The notes: a model not told the origin generated them from the sequence alone. Shown: positions 25,356-34,310, counted from the first letter of the stretch. The stretch is 64,000 bases of DNA from F23-D06 sp963620035 (GCA_963620035.1 CAVEXN010000009.1:1-64000), one strand, 5' to 3'. A program made the numbers and translations.

Positions 25356-26333
25356 ATGGAAGAAATCAATGAAAAGAATGTTTCCTCTTGCGGAGGGGAA
25401 AATGAACAGAAACAGAACGGCAAGTCACGCAGAAAACTCTGGATAGTCGTGATATGTGCGGCTGTGGTGTTGTGCATCGCTGCTGTGGTGACATTATGCC
25501 TGACGAAAGGCTGCGGGAAATACAAAGGTTATAAGAAAGACCGCACAACGGGCATCTATTACAAGTTTCACGGAGATGTGAATGATACGGCAGTGATGCC
25601 CAAGACCGGCGACCTGGTGGGTATCCTTTTCTCGCTCAGTGCCGGAGACTCGTTGCTCATACCGATGACCCCCAATGAATTGCAGATGGATTCTCTCTAT
25701 GAGGGTGACCTTTATGCCGCTATCCGTATGATGCATGTGGGAGATTCCGCCTCTTTTGTGCTCGACGGCCCCGAGTTTTTCCGTCATTTCATGCAAGATA
25801 CGGTTTATCCTTTCGGCAAAGACCCGCTTTACCTGAATGTCAAACTCTATGCCCAGATGCCGGCCGCCCAGTTCCAGAAGATGCGGACCGAGTATGAAGA
25901 GATGCTTCGTGACAAGAAGACCGAGGAGCAACAGAGCATCCAGACATACGCAGCCGAGCATTTCAAGGGCGTCACCCCTACATCCCAGGGACTCTACATC
26001 AAGACGCTCAAAAAAGGTACTGGCGCACAACCCAAACAGGGTCAGACCGTAACAGTGCATTATACCGGCAAATTCCTCGACGGCAAGTCTTTCGACAGCT
26101 CCGTTGACCGCAATGAACCTTTCAAATTCATGCTTGGCATCGGTCAGGTGATCCCCGGCTGGGACATTACGGTGGCCGGCATGCATATAGGTGAGAAACT
26201 CACCGTGCTCATCCCTTCCGATTACGCTTACGGCGAAAGAGGAAACTACGCCATCCCGCCGTACTCTCCGCTCGTGTTCGACATAGAACTGCTCGGTATC
26301 GATGACGGAACAGAGACTGCAATTGCACAATAA
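25356..26333 (+). CDS. Membrane-anchored FKBP-type peptidyl-prolyl isomerase, two FKBP modules
   Basis: The 325-residue protein has a charged N-terminal tail, one membrane segment (about 28-49) and two FKBP-like modules facing the periplasm. The first (about 65-165) is degenerate. The second (about 225-315) is canonical, with TVHYTGKFLDG, FDSSVDRN, GQVIPGWD, YAYGERG and IPPYSPLVFDIELL, and should be catalytically active. It probably folds exported proteins. Its 3' end overlaps the next gene by 32 bp, which implies cotranslation. Confidence 0.88.
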   Translation: MEEINEKNVSSCGGENEQKQNGKSRRKLWIVVICAAVVLCIAAVVTLCLTKGCGKYKGYKKDRTTGIYYKFHGDVNDTAVMPKTGDLVGILFSLSAGDSLLIPMTPNELQMDSLYEGDLYAAIRMMHVGDSASFVLDGPEFFRHFMQDTVYPFGKDPLYLNVKLYAQMPAAQFQKMRTEYEEMLRDKKTEEQQSIQTYAAEHFKGVTPTSQGLYIKTLKKGTGAQPKQGQTVTVHYTGKFLDGKSFDSSVDRNEPFKFMLGIGQVIPGWDITVAGMHIGEKLTVLIPSDYAYGERGNYAIPPYSPLVFDIELLGIDDGTETAIAQ

Positions 26334-28032
26334 TAATGCAGTATGGCGCCGCCGCCTTGCAAGAAAAACCGCAATTTTCTGCATCTGTGTGGCACTCGTC
26401 TGCTTTGCAGGCTGCCGCAAGAAGAACGGCAAAGTTCATCTTGACAAAAAAACAGAGACGGCTACACAGACGCGGAATGTTACGGTGACCGAAAACAACC
26501 TTCCTGATTTCAGTACGTTGAACCTGGAGGGCTGCTACTGCGGCAACGTGGCTGGAAAATACTGCTTCGTAGAAATCGACAGGCAGAACAACGACAGCAT
26601 TGAGGGGCGCTGCTATCCGGTCGGGCAAACGGCCTGGACGGATGCATCCCCTTTCTGCATTTACCGCAACGGAAACCACTGTTTTTACAGGGACAGAGGA
26701 CAGGAAAGAGAGATCCGGTTTGAAGTCACCGTAGATTCAACCGCCCTGAATGGCGAATTTCGATTCAAACGGGCACTCTTTTCCAACGACATTTCGCTTA
26801 AACGTTACCATGCCCCCGAGGTACACACTTATCCCGTGTCCCGACTGATGAAGCCGCAGTTCGAGGTGACCGAACGCACAGATGTGGAGTATGCAAAAGC
26901 CCGTGGCTATTGGTCGTCTTACCCGATTTGCGACTCGCGTTATATGAAGATGATTTGCGAGACGGTGACCAAAAAAATAGTGCCCAAGGAACTCTCCCTG
27001 ACAATGGATCTCTATTGTCCCGAAAACGATACGCTCAAAAAGCACCCCTTGATTATGTTTATCCATGGCGGCGCATTCTATTTCGGCGACAAAGGGTCAG
27101 AGGCAATGAGCGGCTGGTGTCGCCATTTTGCCAGTCTGGGCTATGTTACGGCTTCGCTCAACTACCGTATGGGCTTCCGTCTGTCAGGCAAGTCGATACG
27201 GCAGTGCGAATACAATGCCATACAAGACGCACATGCCGCTTTCCGTTTCTTGACGGCACATGCCGCCGAGTACGGTATCGACACATCGGCGCTCTTTGTG
27301 GCGGGCACGAGCGCCGGTGCCATCATTGCCCTTAATGTGGCCTATCTGTCGGCTGCAACAGAAATCCCGTTTGTTCGTCAGACAAATATGACAGACAGGA
27401 ACGGCAAACTGGACGGGTCGGGCAATTCGCTCAAAAACAAATTCCGCATATGCGGCGTGGCAAACATGTGGGGTGCGGTGTTTGATACGGACGTGCTGGA
27501 AAACAGGAACATACCGGTTATATCATTCCATGGTACGGCAGACGACATTGTGCCTTACGAAGAGGGATTACCGATGTCAAACCTGAAACTGAATCCCGGC
27601 GAGGCCCTTCTCGAAAAAATGTATGGTTCCGCCTCAATCCACAAGAAACTGGACGAACTGCGGGTGTATAACGAGTTTTATCCTATTAATGGAGGCCTCC
27701 ATGCACCATACCAGACTCGCGACGGAAGCCTAAACCAGTATTATTACTTCATTCAGGACAAAATGCGGTGTTTCTTTTACCGGATTTTAGACGAAACCGC
27801 CCCCATTGTGCGAGTCAAGGGCGAGCCCGGGGGCTATGAAGTCAACGATGAGCGAGTGGCCATTATTGACTGGGAAGCGACGGGAGGTTTCATTCTGAAC
27901 CAAGAGGGGCCACGCGTCGAGGTGGTTTGGCGCAAAGACACGCCAGTGCATACGCTCTCTGCTGTCGGGATGTTGGATTCGGGAATCCCTTTCAACACCT
28001 CCATAGACATAAAAGAAGAGACGGAGCAATGA
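26302..28032 (+). CDS. Lipoprotein alpha/beta hydrolase (carboxylesterase type)
   Basis: The 576-residue protein has a signal region ending in CFAGC (putative lipid Cys38, with Phe at the -3 position), an N-terminal beta-rich domain (about 60-200) and an alpha/beta hydrolase domain (about 225-480). The oxyanion motif HGGAFYFG is near 255, the nucleophile in AGTSAGA near 336, the acid in HGTADDIVP near 412 and a His in LHAPY near 467. A C-terminal tail of about 90 residues may be another small domain. The ATG at 26302 lies inside the FKBP gene; no later ATG precedes the signal peptide. It might remove acyl or acetyl groups from envelope polymers (inference from neighbours). Confidence 0.75.
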   Translation: MTEQRLQLHNNNAVWRRRLARKTAIFCICVALVCFAGCRKKNGKVHLDKKTETATQTRNVTVTENNLPDFSTLNLEGCYCGNVAGKYCFVEIDRQNNDSIEGRCYPVGQTAWTDASPFCIYRNGNHCFYRDRGQEREIRFEVTVDSTALNGEFRFKRALFSNDISLKRYHAPEVHTYPVSRLMKPQFEVTERTDVEYAKARGYWSSYPICDSRYMKMICETVTKKIVPKELSLTMDLYCPENDTLKKHPLIMFIHGGAFYFGDKGSEAMSGWCRHFASLGYVTASLNYRMGFRLSGKSIRQCEYNAIQDAHAAFRFLTAHAAEYGIDTSALFVAGTSAGAIIALNVAYLSAATEIPFVRQTNMTDRNGKLDGSGNSLKNKFRICGVANMWGAVFDTDVLENRNIPVISFHGTADDIVPYEEGLPMSNLKLNPGEALLEKMYGSASIHKKLDELRVYNEFYPINGGLHAPYQTRDGSLNQYYYFIQDKMRCFFYRILDETAPIVRVKGEPGGYEVNDERVAIIDWEATGGFILNQEGPRVEVVWRKDTPVHTLSAVGMLDSGIPFNTSIDIKEETEQ

Positions 28033-29909
28033 AACATGATCCTTTCTTGATGCATCGTTTGCCATTGTTTATGATTGTTTCCGTTTATCTGCTGCTGCTG
28101 GAGACGAGCTGCTCCAGATTGTCTCCAAAGGAGCCTAAACCGCAGTGGTTCAAACGCTATGCTTTTTATGACAACCGGGAATACGAGGCCTATTTCAGAC
28201 AAAGAATTGCCGGAATGCCCGACGATACGCTGCCCGGCTGGGCGTGGGTGCTTTCCCACTACCGCGACAAGGGAAAGCCGGAGTGGACGGCACACGGTTT
28301 CCAGACGCACCGGATTGATGCGCTGCTCGGCAGCCTGTCAGCAGTTTATGAACACGGAATTCCGGCTGCTTTTTTCAACGAATCATACCTTACGGCGCAA
28401 ATCGGCGCTTTGAAACGCTATGTTCCGACAGATGCCCGCAGCCTCTATGCCGCACTGTTCCGGCTGGAGATGTCAATGACGGAGGCATACGTCCGCTATG
28501 CCGAGGCCTTGCAGTACGGCGCCACCCGCCCCGAAGTCGCCAACGGCGGAAAATGGCTTTATGAAACGGAAATGCCCGACTCTCTTTTTGTCTCGTCACT
28601 GATGGGTAATATGAATCGCCTTCCCATAATCTTGAAAGAACTTCAGCCGACAGACACCTCTTATTTGATTCTGCAGGAAGAACTGCGCATGCTCTATCCT
28701 TTTAAAGATACAGTGTTGCAACAGATCCCGCACTTGTCTTTGGCGTTGAACCAAACAAACGTCGCGGTGAATGCAATCTGCGGCAGACTCCGTCTTACGG
28801 GCGAACTGCTTGACGATGGCGGTACAGACGTGTTGACCGAAGAAGTGATGGCAGCCGTGAATTTGTTTAGGGAAAACAATGCACTGCCCCAAAGCGATAC
28901 ACTTGACAGAGAAACTATAGACTGCCTCAATCGTCCGATTTCCTATTATGTGGATAAGGTCGCCGTTAACCTCGAACGGATGCGCTGGAAAACAGTCGCT
29001 AAGAAGTCGGATTCATTCATTTCAGTAAACATCCCGGACTTTAGTTTGAGCGTATTCCGTGACGGTGAAAGAGTGTTCAACACCCGAATCTGTTGCGGCA
29101 AGGGCAAGAAACCCGCCAACGACCCTGCCCGCATGCGTAACGGCTTGGTGAATGCGTTCAAGTCTGAAACGCCGCTCCTGTACGGAGAAATATCCAGTGT
29201 GGTGCTCAATCCGGAATGGAACATCCCCTATAACATCATGCGAGACGAGTACTATCCCAAGTTGTGCCGCGACAATGTGCAGTTGATCCAAAGAGAGCAT
29301 TTGCTGGTGCGCGACACACGCACAGGGAAACTTGTCGCCCCCGAAACCATCGACTGGACCAACATCAACCCTAAGAATATCCCGTACCGGCTGGTCCAGC
29401 AGTCCGGCATATTCAACGCTTTAGGGCGCATAAAGTTCGATTTTCAAAACGAGGAGTCTGTATATCTGCACGACACGAACAACAAGGGGGCTTTCAAACG
29501 TCGCACCAGGGCGTTGAGCCACGGATGCGTCAGGGTGGAGAACCCTTTTGATCTGGCTGCATTGCTGTACGAGATGAACGGGTTTGACAGCCTGAAAAGA
29601 GAACAACTCGACATTCTTGCCGGCAAGGAGCCTACGACGGAAGCGGGTGAGAAATATGCTGATGACATCCGCAAGAAAGACTCGATGCGCTATGCAAGGC
29701 TCGCGGAGCAAGACAAAAGGTTTTATCGCCGCCTGATCCCTACACGCATAAAACTGGAATGCAAAATGCCGCTTTTCATCGAATACTTGACCTGTTTTGT
29801 CGGCGAAAACGGCTATGTGCAGTATCGCAGGGATGTTTATGGTAAAGACGGTAATATTCTCAAGTTGCTTGAGTCCCATACCGTAACGCCACAACGGGAG
29901 AGAAAGTGA
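28029..29909 (+). CDS. YcbB-like L,D-transpeptidase lipoprotein
   Basis: The 626-residue protein starts at an ATGA overlap with the esterase stop. It has a lipobox-like signal ending LLETSC (lipid Cys28), a helical scaffold domain (about 50-320) typical of YcbB/LdtD, and a YkuD catalytic domain (about 340-540) with SHGCVRVEN; catalytic Cys is about 500 and His about 498. The capping segment between HDTNNKGAF and the catalytic motif also fits. These enzymes form 3-3 cross-links in peptidoglycan. Its tight coupling to an esterase and FKBP proteins suggests a coordinated envelope role. Confidence 0.88.
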   Translation: MKHDPFLMHRLPLFMIVSVYLLLLETSCSRLSPKEPKPQWFKRYAFYDNREYEAYFRQRIAGMPDDTLPGWAWVLSHYRDKGKPEWTAHGFQTHRIDALLGSLSAVYEHGIPAAFFNESYLTAQIGALKRYVPTDARSLYAALFRLEMSMTEAYVRYAEALQYGATRPEVANGGKWLYETEMPDSLFVSSLMGNMNRLPIILKELQPTDTSYLILQEELRMLYPFKDTVLQQIPHLSLALNQTNVAVNAICGRLRLTGELLDDGGTDVLTEEVMAAVNLFRENNALPQSDTLDRETIDCLNRPISYYVDKVAVNLERMRWKTVAKKSDSFISVNIPDFSLSVFRDGERVFNTRICCGKGKKPANDPARMRNGLVNAFKSETPLLYGEISSVVLNPEWNIPYNIMRDEYYPKLCRDNVQLIQREHLLVRDTRTGKLVAPETIDWTNINPKNIPYRLVQQSGIFNALGRIKFDFQNEESVYLHDTNNKGAFKRRTRALSHGCVRVENPFDLAALLYEMNGFDSLKREQLDILAGKEPTTEAGEKYADDIRKKDSMRYARLAEQDKRFYRRLIPTRIKLECKMPLFIEYLTCFVGENGYVQYRRDVYGKDGNILKLLESHTVTPQRERK

Positions 29910-29971
29910 CAGCCCGGTTTTTTATGCGGAACATACAACAAAAAATCATAGTTGGCGTTGATTGTTATCAA

Positions 29972-30637
29972 ATGAAATCTGTGAATATGAAACCGGTGAT
30001 ATTAATTGTAACGCTTCTTTGCAGTCTGCTTGCCTTTTCCGCAAGCGCCCAGAATACCGACGGCGGGGCAACAGAATTGCTGAAAAAGGTCTCCGACAAG
30101 TACCAGTCATATAGTTCTATGCAGTTCCGCTATACACTGAAAGCCACAAAAGACAACAAAACATTGCACACAATAACGGGCGACTTTGCCATCAAAGGCA
30201 GCAAATACAGGACGGGTTTCAACGGCCAGGACTTTTTCTGCGACGGCACGACAATCTGGAACTACCAGAAAGAGACTAATGAGGTCTCCATTTATGATTA
30301 TGACCCCGAGGATGATGACAATATGATGAACCCGCAGCGTATTCTGAAGAACTGGTATGCGCATTTTCGGGCTAAATACATCCGCGACGAGTATGTTGGC
30401 GGAAAATCTGTCGCCTTGATTGACCTTACACCAAAGACGGCACAGTCGTATTACAGAATACGGCTGCATGTGGATAAGAGCGGAAACCGCATTGTGAGGA
30501 TTTCAGTATATGACAAAGACAATACCGTCTATGCGTACTATATTGAACAATTCAAGGCAAATGTAACCTTGTCTGACGGCTATTTTGTGTTCGACAAGAG
30601 TACGTATCCCAACGTTGAGGTGAATGATATGAGATAG
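29972..30637 (+). CDS. lolA: LolA-like outer-membrane lipoprotein carrier protein
   Basis: The 221-residue periplasmic protein has a signal peptide (about 1-25, FSASAQ) and the LolA fold signature (LKKVSDKYQSYSSMQFRYTL, GDFAIKGSKYR, WNYQKETNEVSIYD). LolA shuttles lipoproteins to the outer membrane, which fits the three lipoprotein genes upstream. The ATG at 29972 is used; ATG 29987 is a close alternative. The gap from the L,D-transpeptidase gene is 62 bp, larger than elsewhere in the operon, and no promoter was recognised in it. Confidence 0.85.
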   Translation: MKSVNMKPVILIVTLLCSLLAFSASAQNTDGGATELLKKVSDKYQSYSSMQFRYTLKATKDNKTLHTITGDFAIKGSKYRTGFNGQDFFCDGTTIWNYQKETNEVSIYDYDPEDDDNMMNPQRILKNWYAHFRAKYIRDEYVGGKSVALIDLTPKTAQSYYRIRLHVDKSGNRIVRISVYDKDNTVYAYYIEQFKANVTLSDGYFVFDKSTYPNVEVNDMR

Positions 30638-30711
30638 CAAAAAAGTTGTCTATAGCATAAAACAACAATAAAATAGAAAATGAAACTGCTGTTGGACTTT
30701 TGACCGGCTTA

Positions 30712-30728
30712 TTTTTTTTTGGGGGGGG
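30712..30728. repeat. Adjacent homopolymer tracts T9 and G8
   Basis: Nine T (30712-30720) are followed by eight G (30721-30728), directly at the 3' end of the tRNA-Val gene. Such tracts vary by replication slippage and are also prone to sequencing error. Confidence 0.8.
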
Positions 30729-30802
30729 TGGGTCGTATTGGAGTTGAACCAATGACCTCTGCCGTGTGAAAGCAGCGCTCTAAACCACTGAGCTAACGAC
30801 CC
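30729..30802 (-). tRNA. tRNA-Val (anticodon CAC)
   Basis: The minus strand folds into a full cloverleaf: acceptor GGGTCGT/ACGACCC, D arm GCTC/GAGC, anticodon stem CTGCT/GGCAG with loop TTCACAC (anticodon CAC), and T arm ATTGG/CCAAT. The 3' CCA is not encoded. It lies tail to tail with lolA. Confidence 0.93.
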
Positions 30803-30816
30803 CTCAAAAGGCGGTG

Positions 30817-30824
30817 CAAAGATA
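30817..30824 (-). promoter_or_regulatory. -7 promoter box for tRNA-Val
   Basis: On the minus strand TATCTTTG fits TAnnTTTG, 14 bp upstream of the tRNA. The following 250 bp up to the tRNA-Pro promoter are AT-rich and show nothing recognisable. Confidence 0.6.
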
Positions 30825-31074
30825 CACTTTTTTGAATATGAAAGGCATCTGATAAAAAACTTTTCTTGTCCTGTCATGACTATCTGATACAATCCCGGGG
30901 AAAAAGGAAAGTAGATGTCAGAAAAACAAGCACAGATTCCTGATTAGGCACATTTTTTTGCGGGAAGAAAAGCATTTGTGATGGGGTTATGATCTGTTTT
31001 TCCTGTTGTATCGGTGTTTTAAATATTTGAGGATAAAAAAGATAAAACAAGATTCCAAAAAAGATGGCAAGGGG

Positions 31075-31104
31075 TTGTGAATGTTGAAAAAAAGTGTACT
31101 TTTG
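31075..31104 (+). promoter_or_regulatory. Promoter for tRNA-Pro
   Basis: TTG (31075-31077) and TACTTTTG (31097-31104) are 19 bp apart, matching the Bacteroidota consensus. Confidence 0.65.
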
Positions 31105-31135
31105 CCGCCGATAAGTTTTAAGGGTAATAATGGTA

Positions 31136-31211
31136 CGGGGTGTAGCGCAGTTGGTAGCGCGCTACGTTCGGGACGTAGAGGCCGGAAGTTCGAGTCTTCT
31201 CACCCCGACCA
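31136..31211 (+). tRNA. tRNA-Pro (anticodon CGG)
   Basis: The acceptor CGGGGTG/CACCCCG, D arm GCGC/GCGC, anticodon stem CTACG/CGTAG with loop TTCGGGA (anticodon CGG) and T arm GGAAG/CTTCT form a complete cloverleaf of 76 nt. Discriminator A and CCA are encoded. Confidence 0.95.
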
Positions 31212-31268
31212 AAAAAAGAGATGCCAAGCGGTATTTCTTTTTTTTGTCTGCGCTTTACGGAAAAAGTT

Positions 31269-31276
31269 TATTTTTG
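31269..31276 (+). promoter_or_regulatory. -7 promoter box for dapD
   Basis: TATTTTTG fits TAnnTTTG; the dapD start codon is 70 bp downstream. Confidence 0.55.
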
Positions 31277-31346
31277 CGCCCCGTTCAAAGATATGCCAAA
31301 ACACTTTCTTGTGATACGGAACAAATTGTAAAATAATGATTTGAAT

Positions 31347-32141
31347 ATGCAGGAAATAATTGAACAAATATGGAACAATCGCGAACTTCTGAATGAAAAG
31401 GAGCCTCGGGAAGCCGTTTTGGAAGTGGTTTCCTTGCTTGACAAAGGTGAAATCCGGGTAGCAGAACCCAATGGAGGCAAATGGCAAGTGAACGAATGGG
31501 TGAAAAAAGCCATTCTGCTGTACTTCACCGTCCGCCCGATGGAAGCATTTAAGGTAGGTCCGTTCGAGTATTATGACAAAATTCCGTTGAAGTCGGGTTT
31601 TGAGAACAATAAAGTGCGCATAGTACCCAATGCCGTAGCACGTTATGGTTCTTATCAGGCATCCGGGGTGGTTTGTATGCCTTCATATTTGAACATAGGG
31701 TCATACGTGGACAGCGGCACTATGGTGGACACATGGGCCACGGTGGGGTCTTGCGCACAGATTGGCAAGAATGTGCATCTGAGCGGCGGCGTGGGCATCG
31801 GCGGCGTGTTAGAGCCACTTCAGGCCTCGCCGGTCATCATCGAAGACCATTGTTTCATAGGCTCCCGTGCCATTGTGGTGGAAGGAGTCCGCGTGAGACG
31901 CGGCGCCGTGCTTGCCGCCAATGTGGTGCTTACAGCCTCAACCAGAATCATTGATGTTACGGGCAAAGAACCTAAAGAGTACAAGTCGGAAGTGCCCGAA
32001 AATGCCGTGGTGATTCCCGGCACCCGCCCCAAACAGTTCCAGGCCGGCACTTTCGAGGTGGCATGCGCACTCATTATCGGAAGACGCAAGGAGAGCACCG
32101 ATACCAAAACTTCTCTTAATGAAGCGCTGCGGCTTCTATAG
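31347..32141 (+). CDS. dapD: 2,3,4,5-tetrahydropyridine-2,6-dicarboxylate N-succinyltransferase
   Basis: DapD succinylates tetrahydrodipicolinate in the lysine/diaminopimelate pathway, feeding peptidoglycan synthesis. The 264-residue protein has an N-terminal helical domain and a left-handed beta-helix of hexapeptide repeats (about 105-210), with the family segments YLNIGSYVDSGTMVDTWATV and GGVGIGGVLEPLQA. The ATG at 31347 is used because the frame's earlier start is a TTG two codons upstream. It is probably a single-gene transcript. Confidence 0.95.
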   Translation: MQEIIEQIWNNRELLNEKEPREAVLEVVSLLDKGEIRVAEPNGGKWQVNEWVKKAILLYFTVRPMEAFKVGPFEYYDKIPLKSGFENNKVRIVPNAVARYGSYQASGVVCMPSYLNIGSYVDSGTMVDTWATVGSCAQIGKNVHLSGGVGIGGVLEPLQASPVIIEDHCFIGSRAIVVEGVRVRRGAVLAANVVLTASTRIIDVTGKEPKEYKSEVPENAVVIPGTRPKQFQAGTFEVACALIIGRRKESTDTKTSLNEALRLL

Positions 32142-32220
32142 TTTTCGCCATTTTCTGTATTCTTGACAAATAGACAATACACTTCAATTATCTAATATTT
32201 TCAACCAAAATTATCTTGTT

Positions 32221-32742
32221 ATGAGAAATTTGAAATTAGCAGTTGTCGCCCTCGCATTGGTCTCGGGCATTTCGTCCACCGCACAGGCACAGGCTCCTTA
32301 CAAACACAGCATCGGAGCAACGCTTGGCAGCATGGAAGCATTTTCCTGGAAAACCTTCTGCAACAATCATTTCGCCATCCAGATTGATGCCGGCTCCAAA
32401 TTTACGGTCGGTGCTTTCCGGCATGCATCTGCTGATATATACACTGCAGAGGCCAATGCCAACTTTATGTACCAAGGTCATTTGTCCAAAAAACTATATG
32501 GTTTCGTAGGCGGAGGTCCGAGCCTAGGCTACTGCTGGAACCAAAGCTGGGAAGGCTGGTATAATCGCCACTACATCGGCAAATTCGGTGTCAATGCTAT
32601 CTTCGGACTCGAACACAAAATCAACGCCCCTGTCACGTTCCAGTTGGATTTCCGTCCCGGCTATGGTATGCTCTTCAATGAAAACTGGACAGGGAACTAT
32701 TTCGACTGGGGTCTGAACTTCGGCGTCCGTTATACGTTCTAA
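32221..32742 (+). CDS. Small outer-membrane beta-barrel protein, tandem copy 1
   Basis: The 173-residue protein has a signal peptide (1-23, AQAQ) and a compact barrel-like domain ending LNFGVRYTF. It is clearly paralogous to the next gene: both share SIG..L, KTFC..HFAIQ, KFT.GA, LYGF.GGG, GYCWN, KFG.NA.FGLE and QLDFRPGYGMLF. The function is unknown. Confidence 0.8.
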   Translation: MRNLKLAVVALALVSGISSTAQAQAPYKHSIGATLGSMEAFSWKTFCNNHFAIQIDAGSKFTVGAFRHASADIYTAEANANFMYQGHLSKKLYGFVGGGPSLGYCWNQSWEGWYNRHYIGKFGVNAIFGLEHKINAPVTFQLDFRPGYGMLFNENWTGNYFDWGLNFGVRYTF

Positions 32743-32795
32743 CTTTTTTTTTTCTTGTCTGGCATATTGCCGGCATTAGAATAAATACGATATTT

Positions 32796-32825
32796 GGGCA
32801 GTCATTTCAAATGGCTGCCCTTTTT
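32796..32825 (+). terminator. Rho-independent terminator between the tandem barrel genes
   Basis: GGGCAGTCATTT (32796-32807) pairs with AAATGGCTGCCC (32809-32820) apart from one T-G pair, and five T follow. Confidence 0.85.
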
Positions 32826-32851
32826 ATGTTGTAAATAATAAGAAACTCATT

Positions 32852-33430
32852 ATGAAGAGATTGGGATTGTTTTTGATGACCATTGCAATGACGGCGTTTT
32901 CCTCTTTGCGGGCTCAGAATGTAGAAAGCAACACGCCTGAAAACACTAAAATGCCTTATAAGAACAGCATAGGCGTTTCATTGCAGAGCCTGAACGGTAG
33001 TGCCTATAAGACATTCTGTACCGACCATTTTGCAATTCAGGTCGACTTGGGCACGAAGTTCACGATTGGGGCCTCGCGCGATTTTGAATATACCATTGAA
33101 TTTGTTTCAACCGTTGAGGCTGCGGTCAATTTTATGGCAGAGGCGAATCTTTTCAAAGGCTTGTATGGTTTCATCGGCGGAGGTGTCAGCTTTGGATATT
33201 GTTGGAACTTAGGCAATTGGACACCCATAAGTGACAATTACCGCGGTTGGGAATATTATGACTTTGCGAAGTTCGGTGCCAACGCGCTTTTCGGACTGGA
33301 GTACAAACTCAACATCCCGCTCACCATACAACTTGACTTCCGCCCGGGCTACGGCATGCTCTTTGACGACGATCATCTTGTCTCTTATTTTGATTGGGCT
33401 GTCAATGCCGGTGTCCGCTATACATTCTGA
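32852..33430 (+). CDS. Small outer-membrane beta-barrel protein, tandem copy 2
   Basis: The 192-residue protein has a signal peptide (1-21, LRAQ) and the same barrel-like domain as the preceding gene, ending VNAGVRYTF. It has a slightly longer N-terminal linker (NVESNTPENTKMP) and a longer middle loop (TPISDNYRGWEYYD). The pair arose by tandem duplication and has since diverged. The RsmI-type methyltransferase gene follows after 20 bp. Confidence 0.8.
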   Translation: MKRLGLFLMTIAMTAFSSLRAQNVESNTPENTKMPYKNSIGVSLQSLNGSAYKTFCTDHFAIQVDLGTKFTIGASRDFEYTIEFVSTVEAAVNFMAEANLFKGLYGFIGGGVSFGYCWNLGNWTPISDNYRGWEYYDFAKFGANALFGLEYKLNIPLTIQLDFRPGYGMLFDDDHLVSYFDWAVNAGVRYTF

Positions 33431-33450
33431 TAATAACAGCAAAACCGGCT

Positions 33451-34170
33451 ATGACCTCTGGCAAATTGTATCTGATTCCGACGCCACTCGGCGAAGGCGA
33501 CTTTCAACACTTCTTTCCCGCCCTCAATGCGGAACTCATCAACAGAATTGAAGTTTACATCGTGGAAGAGGTGCGCACGGCCCGTCGATTTCTTCGCTAT
33601 GCCGGCATAAAACGCCCCATCGACGAGCTGAAGTTCTTCGTGCTGAACGAACACACGCAAGGCAGTGACTTGAATGAGTATCTGCAGCCTTGCATCGAGG
33701 GTAAAGACCTCGGGCTGATGTCGGAGGCCGGTGTGCCTTGTGTGGCAGACCCGGGAAACAAAGTCGTTGCCAAGGCGCATCAACTCAACATTGATGTAGT
33801 GCCGCTCATTGGTCCCAGTTCCATAATCCTCTCGCTGATGGGCAGCGGACTCAACGGCCAGAACTTCACGTTTGACGGTTACCTGCCCATTGACCAGCAC
33901 GACCGTGAACAGCAGATAAAATCCATAGAAACTGACGCACTCCGCAGAAACCGGACTCATATTTTCATAGAGACCCCCTACCGGAACCAGCGGATGATAG
34001 CTTCAATCTGCAGCATCTGCCAGCCCGCCACAAGAGTTTGCATAGCGGCCGGACTTACCGCCCCCGGCCAGTTCCTGAAAACGATGTCAGTGGCCAAGTG
34101 GCGCAAGTTTTTTGAAAATCCGGAACATCAGTTCGGCAAAGTTCCGGCTATTTTCTTGATAGGAAGATAA
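33451..34170 (+). CDS. RsmI-type SAM-dependent methyltransferase
   Basis: The 239-residue protein belongs to the tetrapyrrole methylase superfamily. It has the N-terminal motif LYLIPTPLGE, the SAM-binding GLMSEAGVPCVADPG segment near 88-102, and GPSSIILSLMGSGLNGQ near 128-144, as in RsmI, which 2'-O-methylates C1402 of 16S rRNA. Bacteroidota carry both a canonical RsmI and this shorter paralogue, so the target may differ. The ATG at 33451 gives the conserved MTSGKLYLIPTP start. Confidence 0.82.
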   Translation: MTSGKLYLIPTPLGEGDFQHFFPALNAELINRIEVYIVEEVRTARRFLRYAGIKRPIDELKFFVLNEHTQGSDLNEYLQPCIEGKDLGLMSEAGVPCVADPGNKVVAKAHQLNIDVVPLIGPSSIILSLMGSGLNGQNFTFDGYLPIDQHDREQQIKSIETDALRRNRTHIFIETPYRNQRMIASICSICQPATRVCIAAGLTAPGQFLKTMSVAKWRKFFENPEHQFGKVPAIFLIGR

Positions 34171-34182
34171 AAATATCAGCAC

Positions 34183-34212
34183 TGCCGCAAGAACAAGCAA
34201 CTGATTGCGGCA
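34183..34212 (+). terminator. Possible terminator hairpin after the RsmI-type gene
   Basis: TGCCGCAA (34183-34190) and TTGCGGCA (34205-34212) are perfectly complementary across a 14-base loop. No T tract follows directly, so termination is uncertain. Confidence 0.4.
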
Positions 34213-34310
34213 AAGGCTGGACAGAAAAGGAAAAATTTTGACTTTTGACCTTTTTTCGTCCAACGCATAAGTCCTCGGGCAGACGTAAGACTTTAAGATG
34301 AGTCGATTAT

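Noticed and set aside
31081..31314. Open frame of 77 codons in the tRNA region
   Set aside because: It runs straight through the tRNA-Pro gene and its promoter.
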